Shown here one piece after another: positions 28,242-38,399 of a DNA stretch of 64,000 nt. The position numbers were made by a program, and so were the translations under genes. Where the stretch lies: contig QCXZ01000041.1 of assembly GCA_025024175.1 (NCBI GenBank), forward strand, positions 49,781,786 to 49,845,785. Direction: 5' to 3'. Within the stretch, counting starts at the first letter, position 1. Each line of letters begins with the position of its first letter. This DNA comes from Rhyzopertha dominica (lineage: Eukaryota > Arthropoda > Insecta > Coleoptera > Bostrichidae). Below the pieces are notes generated by a model that had not been told where the DNA came from, did not search any database, and saw only the letters and a program-made list of their open reading frames with translations.

Positions 28242-28700
28242 AGATCGAGGCGCCACCGTACACGGTTATCAAATGAAAATCGAAACAAATATGGTATTAT
28301 CGGCGAACTACGTAAACAAACGCTGAAATTTCGCTTTGATACGCAAATACGGCCGCGGGAGCGCCGAAATTCCTCAGTCCAGCTCTCTTTTCATTCTCGT
28401 TTTGACGGGGGCCGCTACTTTTCGGTCGCATACTTCTTGTTGTCTACGCCCCCGCTCGTTGAATTGGGTTTAGAAACGCGCGTTGGAGACCGCAACGGGA
28501 AATCTGTTTTCGCAACGCCACACTTTCACGTCGTGGTTCGTTCTGTGGCGGAAATTGAAATTGTGTCACCGGCGAAAGAAACGTCGCAGTTGCACTGTGC
28601 GCCTGCTTATAGGCAACCAATGCTGCAGGCCGGTGACTCACATCGCATAATCAAACGTTCCGTGACGTAACGAGGTGAATCACAGGGATTTCCCGGAATA
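28242..28700. promoter_or_regulatory. GC/CpG-rich block, right part of possible promoter island
   Basis: Continuation of the GC-rich block interrupted by the hAT element; joining the two sides at the target site gives about 0.9 kb of island. On the minus strand a strong donor-like gat|gtgagt lies near 28635-28640 and could end a non-coding first exon of HIPK. The open frames on both strands here are explained by GC content. Confidence 0.3.
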
Positions 28701-29803
28701 TTTACATAACAAAGCGGGAGGTGCCGAATCAGATCGGTGCATTTGGGTTGTGGTTTGAATACATTTGGTATGAAAACGTAATTGAAATCAAATTTGGGCT
28801 GTTATTACGTTAGGAGATACATATATGCGTCATTACAGTGGAATGACGATTTGCCATTGTTGTCACTGACGCTATGCTCAAACTGTCAGGACAATTTCAT
28901 TTTTTATTATGTAAATAATCAAAAACTGAATACCAAATAATATATGCAAAGATAATTCATTTTTGTATAAGGTATTATAATAATGATGGGAACGCATTTG
29001 AGTATGACAGATTTTGGCTAAACTAAAGCTGGAAAAAACAGTAATCTGAACTCTAAATGATAGTTATTTATTGTATAAGTGTTTCAGCTAACATATTATC
29101 CGCTTAAGAATGCACATTTAATTTTTTTAAGCGGATAAAATGCGACTGAAACACGAATGCAATAAAACTTTTTATCCATGATCAAGGCATTTAGAGCTAA
29201 AATCACCGGAATTTCATCTGATTCATAAAAAATAATTTGACATTTCGCTGTGACAGCGGCTGGCACCCCAAAATCATAGAAATTGACTAAAGAAATACCG
29301 GGAGGTGTTGAATTGTTGCTGCTTATTTGCGATTGTTTATCGCCTCTATTTGCAAAAATTTGTGTAGTTGGTAAGAAATTGCCTGCGAAGTCCAAGGAAC
29401 ATAAAAAAAGTATTTGATGACCAGAAATACCATATGTATTGTAAAAAAGTAGCAAGTGACACGGTTAGAAATGCAATGTTAATGGTTATTTTTTATAGTC
29501 GACGTTGCCAATAACGTGTCGATTAATATAATATATGCAAAAATTTTTTAAAATAAGAATGCTTTTACACCAAACTCATTTGACGATCGCGAGAGAGCAA
29601 TGGGTTGCCTAAACACCAGAACAGAGGCTATCTCGCGCGTTTGACCGTTCAAGTCCCGCTCCATCCAAACTAATATTAAATTAACATACTGCATCTCTCA
29701 AGATAATAAACCATTAGCATAATTAATTGCTTGTCATGGATTCCAACAGGTGCTAACAGGATAAGAGGCACTTGGTTAGTCAGTAATTAGTCATTATTAG
29801 AGG
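28701..29803. other. intergenic between HIPK and the GPCR gene
   Basis: AT-rich. It contains an imperfect palindrome (listed separately) and a 119-codon minus-strand open frame at 29096-29455 without recognisable motifs. The GPCR promoter should lie toward the right end; no clear TATA box seen. Confidence 0.4.
29079..29154. repeat. imperfect palindrome with perfect 12-bp stem
   Basis: ttatccgcttaa at 29096-29107 is followed after 19 bp by its exact complement ttaagcggataa at 29127-29138. Outside this stem the 9-bp phrase gtgtttcag on the left also has its complement ctgaaacac on the right, so matching arms extend over about 28 bp each with an unmatched middle. Confidence 0.75.
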
Positions 29804-32800
29804 ATGATGGTGATCGTGCGCAAAGTGAAAATAATTTTCCTCATTTCCACGATGTTATTGTTTTATAAATATGATACGCAAAATGAAAAGGACGATGAAG
29901 TGGAAAACGCTACCATGATTGTAAGTACGTCTTGAATGGACAACGTATCTATTTTTGTTTACACTGTTTTGCCATAGAACGAAATCTCGATTTATTTAAT
30001 GGATATCAAAAATAATTGTTGTTACTTTTAAAGCATTTTTCTTGCTGGGTCGTAGGAAAAAATATATGTATCAGAAAGGAGCATAATGTGTTTTCCTCCC
30101 TTGTAATACAAACAACTATTAAATATAACGTACAACCTTACACAAGCCTCATAATTGACAAGAAAACTGCAGAATATCGCATGTCCATTCTGCAAAAGAA
30201 ACAACCTGCCATCCATGCTCGTTGCGTATATTAAAGTTTTGAAGAATAAAACTAACTTTAAATTATATTAGATGACAGCTGAGAAAAATTAGCACAATCT
30301 TCTGTGGTACATACCTCCAATACAATAGCAACCAGAAAATATCCCAAATAGCACTGCACAACAACACTGAACTGCACAGCACAAAATTCAGAAATTGAAT
30401 GACTAATCCGCCTGTTTATAAGAAAATGATACTTAGGGAGATAGATCCCATCCTATCATCTTTACTTCTAGCGACACGACCTTTCGACTAAGGTAAGTCA
30501 TTACCTACCTAGGTAAACCGGATTAAAGGGTTGCCATTGGTTCAGGTAAATTCCCAGATCAGGAAGATACGGAGCCAAATTGTTGTGGGTTTATTTGGAA
30601 ACAGGAATTTTTGCCAAAAGTTTTTTTACCAGACCATACATAATAAACACCAGGACACTTGAAGAATAAACAGAGCAAAAAATCTATGGTTACCATAAAC
30701 AAAATTACGCTGTTATGGAACTGCGTTGACATACTAAAATGAAAATCTGGCTAAGAAATGAAAAATAATTTTCTCAGTTATATATGAGACTCATTATACG
30801 AACAGCCGATTACCGCTCACAATGGTTTACAAGTATTACCTGAAGCTGTCGTAAATAACAGACGGGTTCGGCACGTTCCACTGTTTTGCAGCGGAGTGGA
30901 CCATATCCAAAAATTATTTGGTATTATTATTTGAGCTACAAATATTTCTCATCTAATAGCTTTTAATGTATGACTAAATGGTATTCTTTCCTAATTTAAT
31001 GAGTAGTATCTATTTTTATAACCATAAATGGTAAACATTCCAATTTCAGTGCGGCAGCCCATACGTCCTCTGCCCTGTTTCTTCACAGGTTAAAATTTTC
31101 TTTTAATCCGGAGGGTCATAAACGTAGTTTCTACCTGTATTTTTTTTTAAATAAGAAGAAATCGGAACTATTCTACTCCTACTATAAACGGTATTAAAAG
31201 CATATGTGTTTACTTATAAGTTTTGCAGCATATTAGCGTACCAAGTGCAATATTTTTTTACTTATTCAGTCATACCTACATATATGCTTACATTTAGCCA
31301 CTTATTAAGAGGCGTTTGTGACAAATACATTTCGTAAGGCAACTGGTCAAACAGATTATTGCTGATTTTAAACCGTGGGGCAACTGAGTACCTCCGAAAC
31401 AATTAAATATGTTCATTCTTATCACTAGGATCTGTCGCGGCATATACCTGTGTGCTTAATCGACTGCTCCGAGCATACCCTGCAAACGTATGTTAAAACC
31501 ACTGGCTTTTCAATGAAAAAGGTGGAGAAGAAGCAATGCTCGATGGAAAGCCTGATAATAAGAAAGTGGATATACGATTATTTAAAATCTATAAAAATGT
31601 ATAGGCAGGAAAATCGTCTGATATTTTTCCTCGACGAAACATGGTACGATACCCATGATACAATAAAAAAAGGATAGGTTGGTGACTCAGGGAAGTCCAA
31701 CGTCAATATTCAGGCGTCAAAAGGAAAAAAAATAATGATTCTACACGCAGGAGGTGAAAGTGGTTTCGTTCCTGGAGCCCTGTATCTTGGATGTAAAAAC
31801 TTAAAAGAAGCAAGCGCCTATTATCATTCTGATATGATTGCGGAAGTGTTTGAAAATCGGTTCAAAAACATTTTATTGCCCAAATTGCCCCCAAATAGCG
31901 TCATAGTAATGGGCAACGCTAGCTACCATTCGGAGCAACTGGATAAAACAACAACAAATAAGCCAACCATTCAAGAGTTTTTAAGAAAAGAAGATTTATA
32001 TTTCGAAGAGGACTACACAAAAAAACAATTGTTGGAAGTGCTTGGCACAAAAAAAAATTCGGAGAAATTTAAAATTGACATTCTCGCTTCTGAATGTGGA
32101 CACACCATTCTACGATTACCCTCATATCATTGCATTTTCAACCCCATTGAAATTATATGGGGGAAGTTGAAACAAAGAATTCGACGAGGGAACACCGGTG
32201 GAAAATTTAGCAATGAAAAGCTGCTAAAAATTGGACACGAAGCTGAAATAACAAGTGTCGATGCATGGAGAAATTCAGTGCGGCATGTACTGGACATTGA
32301 AAATCGGTACAGAGCGAATCATGTACTCGAATTAATAATAGAAGTTAATCGTGATTTTAGCAGTGAAAGTGATAGTAAGTAATTTTTTTTATAATGTGAC
32401 TCTTGTAATGTGCTTATTAACAAGCTGCAATGAACATAATCGATACCGTGTATAAATGTTATTGTGCACTATTGTAAATTTTATTCTAACAAATGTAAAT
32501 AATTTTCTACTTACTAATTTATATGTTTTATATTAAATTTTAATAAATTCGTTATGACATGCAAAGACTTTTATTTTATACATCGGAAAATTTAAATCCA
32601 ATAAAGTATCACATAAAAAATAGATCGCGGGTCGCGCCCGTTAGCACCAGGTCTGCATTAAATAAAATTTGTTATAAAAGCTTCTATGTTTTATTGATTG
32701 CTAAATTATCACAACTAACGAATTTCGAAAATTTACAGTGGAAAAGTTAAAATATTAGCCAACTAGATTTTTTTGAATACGGCCCATTTAGGAACTTTGA

Positions 32801-34782
32801 AGCGTGCCACTAATCCCAGTAGTTTAGGACGGCCGACCATCAAGCTGTAAAACCCTCTGCATAAGTTAGTCTCATAGATCGTTGCTTGATACTTTACTTT
32901 CCTACTAACTGCTATCATCACAACATTAATAAATAAACTGGCCTGATGAGCTATAACAATAGCGAAACAGATCTGTCTGTAGTTGATTCAGCATACCACC
33001 GACACACATTTTAATGCCTTAATTGTTAAAAAGTTGTTGTTAGATTGTTGTTGATTATGGTCAAAATTTCAGGTTGCATCAATACCAACATCAGTCATAG
33101 CACGCTCCTGTGCAACGGACAATCTAGCAGACATACTTATTTCGAACAACACACCTCCGATTATCTTACAACAATTAGAAACCATCTCTACCAACGTATC
33201 CAAATTCGAACCGGTTGATATCTTCCTCGTGGGCAAGATATTCCAAAAGCTCACGGCAAACAGAAACACAGACATAGGCATGGTAACTGAGATAGTGCAT
33301 AAACTAACTCAAATCGACAGGCGGGTTCTATGGAAGTCTCAGGTTAAATACAACGCTACCAACACGATTTTGCAAAGATTCGAGGATATACTGGGAACGA
33401 GCGACGCCCTGGACAGTTCCGATTTTAGTCAGAGCATCCACGGAGATGTCATGTCATTAGTGGCTAATTTAAAGAATACGAACGTGTCTGGTTTGGCTCT
33501 ATACACGAAAGATGAAGGAACGGAGGTAGAAGTGCTGTATTTAGATACGAAAATGGACCAACTATTCGAAAAAGGAGATCTGCAAGCTGCAGTTATGCTT
33601 CCAGCGAGGTTGGTTCACCAAGTTATAAATCACACTGGTGCCAACGCTAGATTGGTGTTAACCAACTTTCTTCAAGACTCTTTATTCAATGTAGAAGATT
33701 ACAGTTCCAACGTGAAGACGAGCAACATCTTTGGAATCAGTTTTCCTGGATTTTCTAGTGAATTTGAAGACAAAATCAGGATCATATTCAAAGCCAGTTA
33801 CTACACCAGCAGAATGTGCGTATACTGGAACTTTGGAAGTACCAGTCGTACCTTAAGGGATAGCTGGAATTCAGACGGACAAATAATTGTCATTGAAGGT
33901 TATAGTGACTACTGCATTTGTGAGTATGGACACGTGACCCACTTCGCCTTGATACTATTCGAGGATTTCTACGGAATACTTGAAGACGAAGTCATCGAAA
34001 TTCTAGAGATTGTCACTACCGTGAATTGTGGTTTGTCACTTCTTGGAGCAGTAGGAGTGATAACAACCAGCATTCTCCTAAAAAACTGGCGAAGAAACAA
34101 AGGGAACAAGATTCTACTAAATTTCGTCTTTTCCATAACTTTGCAAGTAACAATGCTGTACGTGTCTAACTTCTTGACGCATCCCGACATAACTTACGGC
34201 CTTTGCACAACAATCGGAGCTATTCTACACTACTCCGTCATCTCAGAGTTCTGCTGGATGTTGGTGATTGCCCTTTTACAATTTCGGAGATACGTAAGAG
34301 TGTTTGGTGGTCCACCGAAGTACATCGTCTTAAAGTCTTGTATATTTGCTTGGTTAACACCCTTGATACCAGTTATCTTGCTTGTATACATTGCTCCAGA
34401 GAGTTACGTAAAAGGAACTGTTGGAATTTGCTATCCGTCCGGTCAGGGCCTCTACTACAGTGTGTTCTTGCCAGTAGGAATCATCTTGACAGCCAACGTG
34501 ATTATTTATATTCTGATCATTCACGATATATTTTCTATGAAAACTGTGAAAAAGGAGATTGTGTTTCAATTGCTGCTTGTCGTGTTGCTCTTTTTTATGC
34601 TAGGGCTGACGTGGTTGTTTGCATTTTTGAGTTTCATCTTTGAGGTTACAGTTTTTATCGTTTTGTTTTGTTGTACGTCAACCCTCCAGGGATTTGTCTT
34701 GTTTCTGTTCTTTATAGTTTTTAATAAGAAGACGAGGAATATGTACAGGAAATTTTTGAAGGATTATTGTGAAAAACGTTAG
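29804..34782 (+). CDS. adhesion-type (class B2) G-protein-coupled receptor
   Basis: Proposed exons: 29804-29920 (39 residues with hydrophobic signal segment IIFLISTMLLF, donor att|gtaagt) and 33073-34782 (569 residues, acceptor tttcag). Both junctions are phase 0, giving 608 residues. Residues 40 to about 285 form the GAIN-type ectodomain with several N-glycosylation sequons. A GPS region follows: CVYW at 288-291, then YCIC near 319-322 and GHVT at 325-328, with predicted self-cleavage before Thr328. Seven hydrophobic helices follow from about residue 355, with the family-typical LLGLTWLFAF in TM6. The usual GPS cysteine after the W..DG stretch is replaced by Gln. A short basic C-terminal tail follows. 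The ligand is unknown. A poly(A) signal lies near 34805. Receptor identity is certain; the first exon is inferred, and other small ectodomain exons could exist in the 3.15-kb intron. Confidence 0.85.
29921..30784 (+). other. left part of GPCR intron 1
   Basis: AT-rich, no repeats or further exons recognised. Open frames on both strands at 30016-30234 overlap and have no features. Confidence 0.45.
30785..32892 (+). mobile_element. Tc1/mariner-superfamily element, copy 1
   Basis: It shares both ends with 55081-56214. The right end carries tctcatagatcgttgcttga; the left end begins tgagactcattatacg and appears to lack the outer 15 bp of inverted repeat that copy 2 retains. The element sits in the GPCR intron, in the same orientation as that gene, and contains the transposase relic at 31450-32382. 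Confidence 0.8.
31450..32382 (+). pseudogene. inactive Tc1-like DDE transposase
   Basis: The reading frame shows the catalytic-domain signature of the Tc1/mariner DDE family: FFLDETWYDT (first Asp present), VIVMGNASYHS where the second catalytic Asp is replaced by Gly, and FNPIEIIWGKLKQ holding the final Glu. An in-frame stop at 31675-31677 splits the frame after KKG. The N-terminal DNA-binding part is missing or decayed. Catalysis is therefore lost twice over. Copy 2 at 55.8 kb has Glu at the same Asp position (VIVIENVSYHS). Confidence 0.85.
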
Positions 34783-35750
34783 ATGTAGAGTGAAATATTG
34801 AAATAATAAAAAAGAAATTATGATACAAAGAATTTGTTATTTGTCTTCTTTGCAGAAAATTTAAATGCATCATTTCAAAAGTGTAGACGAGATATGAAAG
34901 ACAGCGGCGTAATCGTGTTTTGGATATGCAAGGGGATTATACTGAACGACTTTATTAACATCTTTAAAAACTAGTGCTTCGGTCTCGGTGCTGAGAGCCC
35001 GAGACTTGTGTGGTTTCTTTGGTCTCGGTCTCGGACTACTTAGTCTCGGTATAACCGGAAGTAATTTTAAGTTGCCTTTATTTTCATTAAAAAGATCACA
35101 ATCGAAAACTTAATACTGCAGAATTTCATAATTCTCTTCTGGCCGCTTCCCCATAAACGTCTAATAGGAACTCGTCATGACACACCCTGTACATGTATTA
35201 AGAACACCTACTTAAAAATAAAACTAAAATACCTTATACTTCTACTTTGGTAATTGCTAATTGCCACAGAGTGTAGCTAAGCTTGTGAGTGTCAAAATAA
35301 TATGAATAAACATAATACAAAATTAACAAATAAAGTTTAAAAAACTTTAAATCGAACAAAATAAATCCATAAAAAATATTTTAAGAAGTGTACTAGATTT
35401 TAAAATACTGTACTAGTGTACTAGACTGGCAATACTGGTGCCTGCCGAATCACAGTCGATCATCGTCATCTGATGAGAAGACGCGAGGTTGTGAAAGCTG
35501 CGACTAACAAGTAACGACTGCTACGACTCGAGAAATTATTGCATATTCGCGGATGCCGCGGGGAAGCTAACATTATTTCTACACCACTTTCTTGATTTAA
35601 CTTTAATTATGTAGTTTTTTGAACAAATTTGACTAACCTATTTTGGAGCCAACTACAGCAGTTTTAACCAACTGCCCCCCCCTATGGGCCCGGCCCTGCT
35701 GGTAACCTTACAATACGTTTTCTCTCTAATACAACTTTGCCAACTAAAGC
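34783..35750. other. downstream of the GPCR gene, no gene recognised
   Basis: After the GPCR poly(A) signal the sequence is AT-rich. A short cluster at 34977-35052 repeats ggtctcgg and its complement; its nature is unknown. A run of C lies near 35676-35684. Confidence 0.45.
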
Positions 35751-36520
35751 TGCTACATTTTATTTAAAATATTGTTTATAAGTAGTTTTGATCGTCTATT
35801 CACTATCAATTTTACCAGTCTTCCTATCCTCACCGGTAATGTAATATTGTGGACTTTTTTAAGTTTTGAAGACATTCGCTTGTTTACTAAAACATTAGAA
35901 AGAAATCCCTTTGAACCGGATGTTACTGGCCCACCACGATTCCATATAAGACCGATAAGCAGCCCGACACGCCCCTTATCATGCCCCACAAACAAAATTT
36001 TTATATCTAACACTTGTAACATCGTAAAGAAACTACGACCACCATTAACAAAACGGCACACTATCCCCGGGGTCCCTGGCCATGCAGCCGAAATAAAAAC
36101 TAACTGTTCCAACGCCTGCTTTTCTTTCTTTGGCACAATTCAGGCCCGAATCGTAAACCTTGAGTGGCCCATAAACCGAGGAGGCGACCCTTCCCGGCCA
36201 GATGTTGTCGGCTTGTCGAGGCTGCTCTTGATTGACGCATGTTTCGATACGCGCTCGGTAATTAGCCGTTTTCGATATAATAATGATGGGGGAGTGTGTC
36301 ACCGGTAGAGTGATTGGAGCGTGTTCGAAAAAAAGGAACGGGGTTATCGACATTTCGACTTTAATTGCCGTNNATTTATACCTCGGAAAATTGAATTCTA
36401 TGGCGCGTGCCGACGAGAACAGCTGCCGCGCCGTAAAACCAGCACCGAAATATCTCAATTCTTCGGCTAGACGGACGAAAATAATATTGACAACCCATTC
36501 CACCGGGGTTTACAGTTAAA
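35751..36520. other. GC-rich block of unknown function
   Basis: This stretch is richer in GC and CpG than its flanks and carries long overlapping open frames on both strands (plus 35772-36308; minus 35753-36136 and 36045-36503). None shows recognisable motifs, and frames open on both strands fit base composition. It could be a promoter or CpG island, or a fragment of an unknown element. Two N bases occur at 36372-36373. Confidence 0.35.
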
Positions 36521-36629
36521 TGGTCGTAAAGTCGACGATTCGTTTAGATCCATTCGTAAACTGGCTTATTACTTAGTTACGGGACGTATGAAGACTTTCT
36601 CGGATTCTTTAAGGACATTAAGTACTTAC

Positions 36630-36689
36630 CCTGACGTTAATGTTCGGTAAATGGCACTTTTCCATTCCGGTTTGGTACTTTTCGTCTTC
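36630..36689 (-). CDS. candidate 60-bp internal exon of an unrecognised gene
   Basis: On the minus strand a strong acceptor (ttatttcttttag) is followed by exactly 60 bp and a consensus donor (g|gtaagt). Two of its three frames are open, for example reading KTKSTKPEWKSAIYRTL. A multiple-of-three length with good sites is typical of a small internal exon. I cannot identify neighbouring exons, so it may be a chance match. Confidence 0.25.
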
Positions 36690-37019
36690 CTAAAAGAAAT
36701 AAGACAACATTAACATTTTATATATTTTCAAAATCAAAATAAATTGCAAGCAACCATTAAAAAATTAAGGTCATTTGTTATTATGAGGCAGCGGCGTAAG
36801 TTCCTGATAAGATTCTCGCTAAGAGGCGTATTTGACACGTGATAAACAATTACACAGATTTTCAACCAAATTAGGATTTATTGTAAACTGTTTCAAACAT
36901 GACCGCAGTAAAGATGGGGCATTTAAAAAATAGTCATACTTCTCTCGATACAAAAAATAAACAAGATACTATAATTTTCTACTTCGAAAGAGAGTGCTGA
37001 AACCTCAAGCGAGAGTTAT

Positions 37020-37890
37020 TTTTCGTTATTTCCAAAATAGTACACATGCAGAAAACGTAAAATAAAAAAGGAATTTTTTCCTTGAATTCCGAAGGAAAAC
37101 AACAGGACGACAAACTTTTACTTTTATTTGTAGGCTATTATTTAAAAAAAAACTAAATGTGAAGTTGTTAGCTTTCCTAGTTATTGCCAAATAGTACACA
37201 TACACATAAACGAATACTTTATGCATTAACGGTTCAAATTAATTTGCACTTCCAATGGCTAGTATAATTACTAATTTCTTAAACTTATTCACAAAATATT
37301 ATTTTTATTTTAAGGTCAAATGTCTTTTTAATGGCTAAAATTTGATATCTTCTTATACTTATAATGAAAGATAATTATTGCCTGAAAGCATTTCTTAAAG
37401 CAGATAAGATATATTTAGTCAACACTAGTGTCCAAAAGGTCCCGGGTTCAAATCCCGGTCAAAGGTGGCAATACTTTTTCAGTACATGTATATATTCCTG
37501 TCAACCCTTTAACTATATCTTATTTTATTACTGTTATGTTCATGATTTTAGTTTAGTCATGAAGTTAGTGTTTAATAAAGTAGGCCATACTCTGTGCCTA
37601 TCGAGATAAATGTTAAGACGTTCAACGGTATTCATGTATTTTGAATGTTATTGCTTTTGATAAAAATATTAATCTATTTATTTATTTTTAGAAATGCAAA
37701 TTAAACTAAAATACTAATGAATAAATTAGAAAATTGGTTATCATCTTCCGGTTTTCACCACAGTTTTTGGTAAATAATATTCCATAAAACAAAGCTAACG
37801 ATTGAATATAGAGAAACGAAGAAGAATTTTACTTTTTTTTGTCATTTTGTTTGTGTTGAGTGTACTATTTTGGCTATAACTTCAAAACGA
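37020..37890. repeat. inverted-repeat element with termini like gttattgccaaatagtacac
   Basis: The phrase gttattgccaaatagtacac and variants occur near 37025 and 37181; the complement gtgtactattttgg.ataac occurs near 37857, and again at 38366. The pair 37181/37857 encloses about 0.7 kb that includes a tRNA-like module at 37440. This suggests a small inverted-repeat element or several nested ones. The boundaries are approximate. Confidence 0.45.
37405..37480 (+). repeat. tRNA-derived SINE module 1
   Basis: A perfect T-arm is visible: stem ccggg 37442-37446, loop ttcaaat 37447-37453, stem cccgg 37454-37458, matching the Pol III B box. The trailing tggcaatac resembles that of module 3. The D-arm and anticodon arm are not convincing, so this is not an intact tRNA gene. 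Confidence 0.5.
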
Positions 37891-37931
37891 GAAAAGCTAC
37901 AAAACAAGTCAGAAAAGTATAAGAGATGTAA

Positions 37932-38023
37932 TTGACCAGGATTTCAACCGGGGGCATTTTACTTACCGGCCAAACGTGCTATCACTTCACCATCAGGGCC
38001 CTACTCAAATTTCTGGTCAAAGT
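37932..38023 (-). repeat. tRNA-derived SINE module 2 (reverse)
   Basis: Read on the minus strand it begins ctttgaccagaaatttga, then gggccctgatggtgaagtga (A-box-like), and ends with a B-box-like ggttgaaatcc. It is the inverted partner of module 3: 18 bp match exactly and about 45 bp match with three differences. Confidence 0.55.
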
Positions 38024-38154
38024 GACATATATACATCAAAGTAGTTGTTTGCAAGCTGGGCTACTGCCAGGCAGATTCTGGAGACCAGCACCTAGCTACA
38101 GCCTTAATTATTATAATGACAAAATTATTCTACCAATATGTAAACTTATATGCC

Positions 38155-38260
38155 GCTTTGACCAGAAATTTGAATAGGGCCCTGATGGTGCAGTGATACG
38201 TTTGATTAATAATCAAAAGCTCCCGGGTTCAATGCCTGATCAGAACTAGCAATACCTGTC
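38155..38260 (+). repeat. tRNA-Ile-like SINE module 3
   Basis: A-box-like tggtgcagtgat at 38186-38197. A perfect anticodon arm follows: stem tttga 38201-38205, 7-nt loop ttaataa 38206-38212 (anticodon AAT, isoleucine), stem tcaaa 38213-38217. The B-box-like gggttcaatgcc is at 38225-38236. The acceptor stem does not pair, so it is a SINE head derived from tRNA-Ile rather than a functional tRNA. Confidence 0.6.
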
Positions 38261-38399
38261 CATTGATAATTAATTAATAAATTTACTTACAAAATAGCTA
38301 ATTAAATCTCTTATAATCATTACATATCACACAGATAAAAATAACTTTTCTCCTGTGTCTTTTGTGTGTACTATTTTGACAATAACTTCAAAACGACAA

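Noticed and set aside
28437..28670. Overlapping plus and minus open frames of 77 and 65 codons
   Set aside because: Both arise from GC-rich composition with few stop codons; no motif, and they exclude each other.
29096..29455. 119-codon minus-strand frame as a gene
   Set aside because: No motif or splice context and it starts inside the palindrome; left unannotated.
36045..36503. 152-codon minus-strand gene downstream of the micro-exon
   Set aside because: No acceptor connects it to the 60-bp candidate exon and it contains N bases; kept only as part of the GC-rich block.
37405..37480. Functional tRNA gene
   Set aside because: Only the T-arm is intact; acceptor and D-arms do not pair.
38178..38250. 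Functional tRNA-Ile gene
   Set aside because: Anticodon arm and boxes are good, but the acceptor stem does not close and an inverted relative lies adjacent; a SINE fits better.
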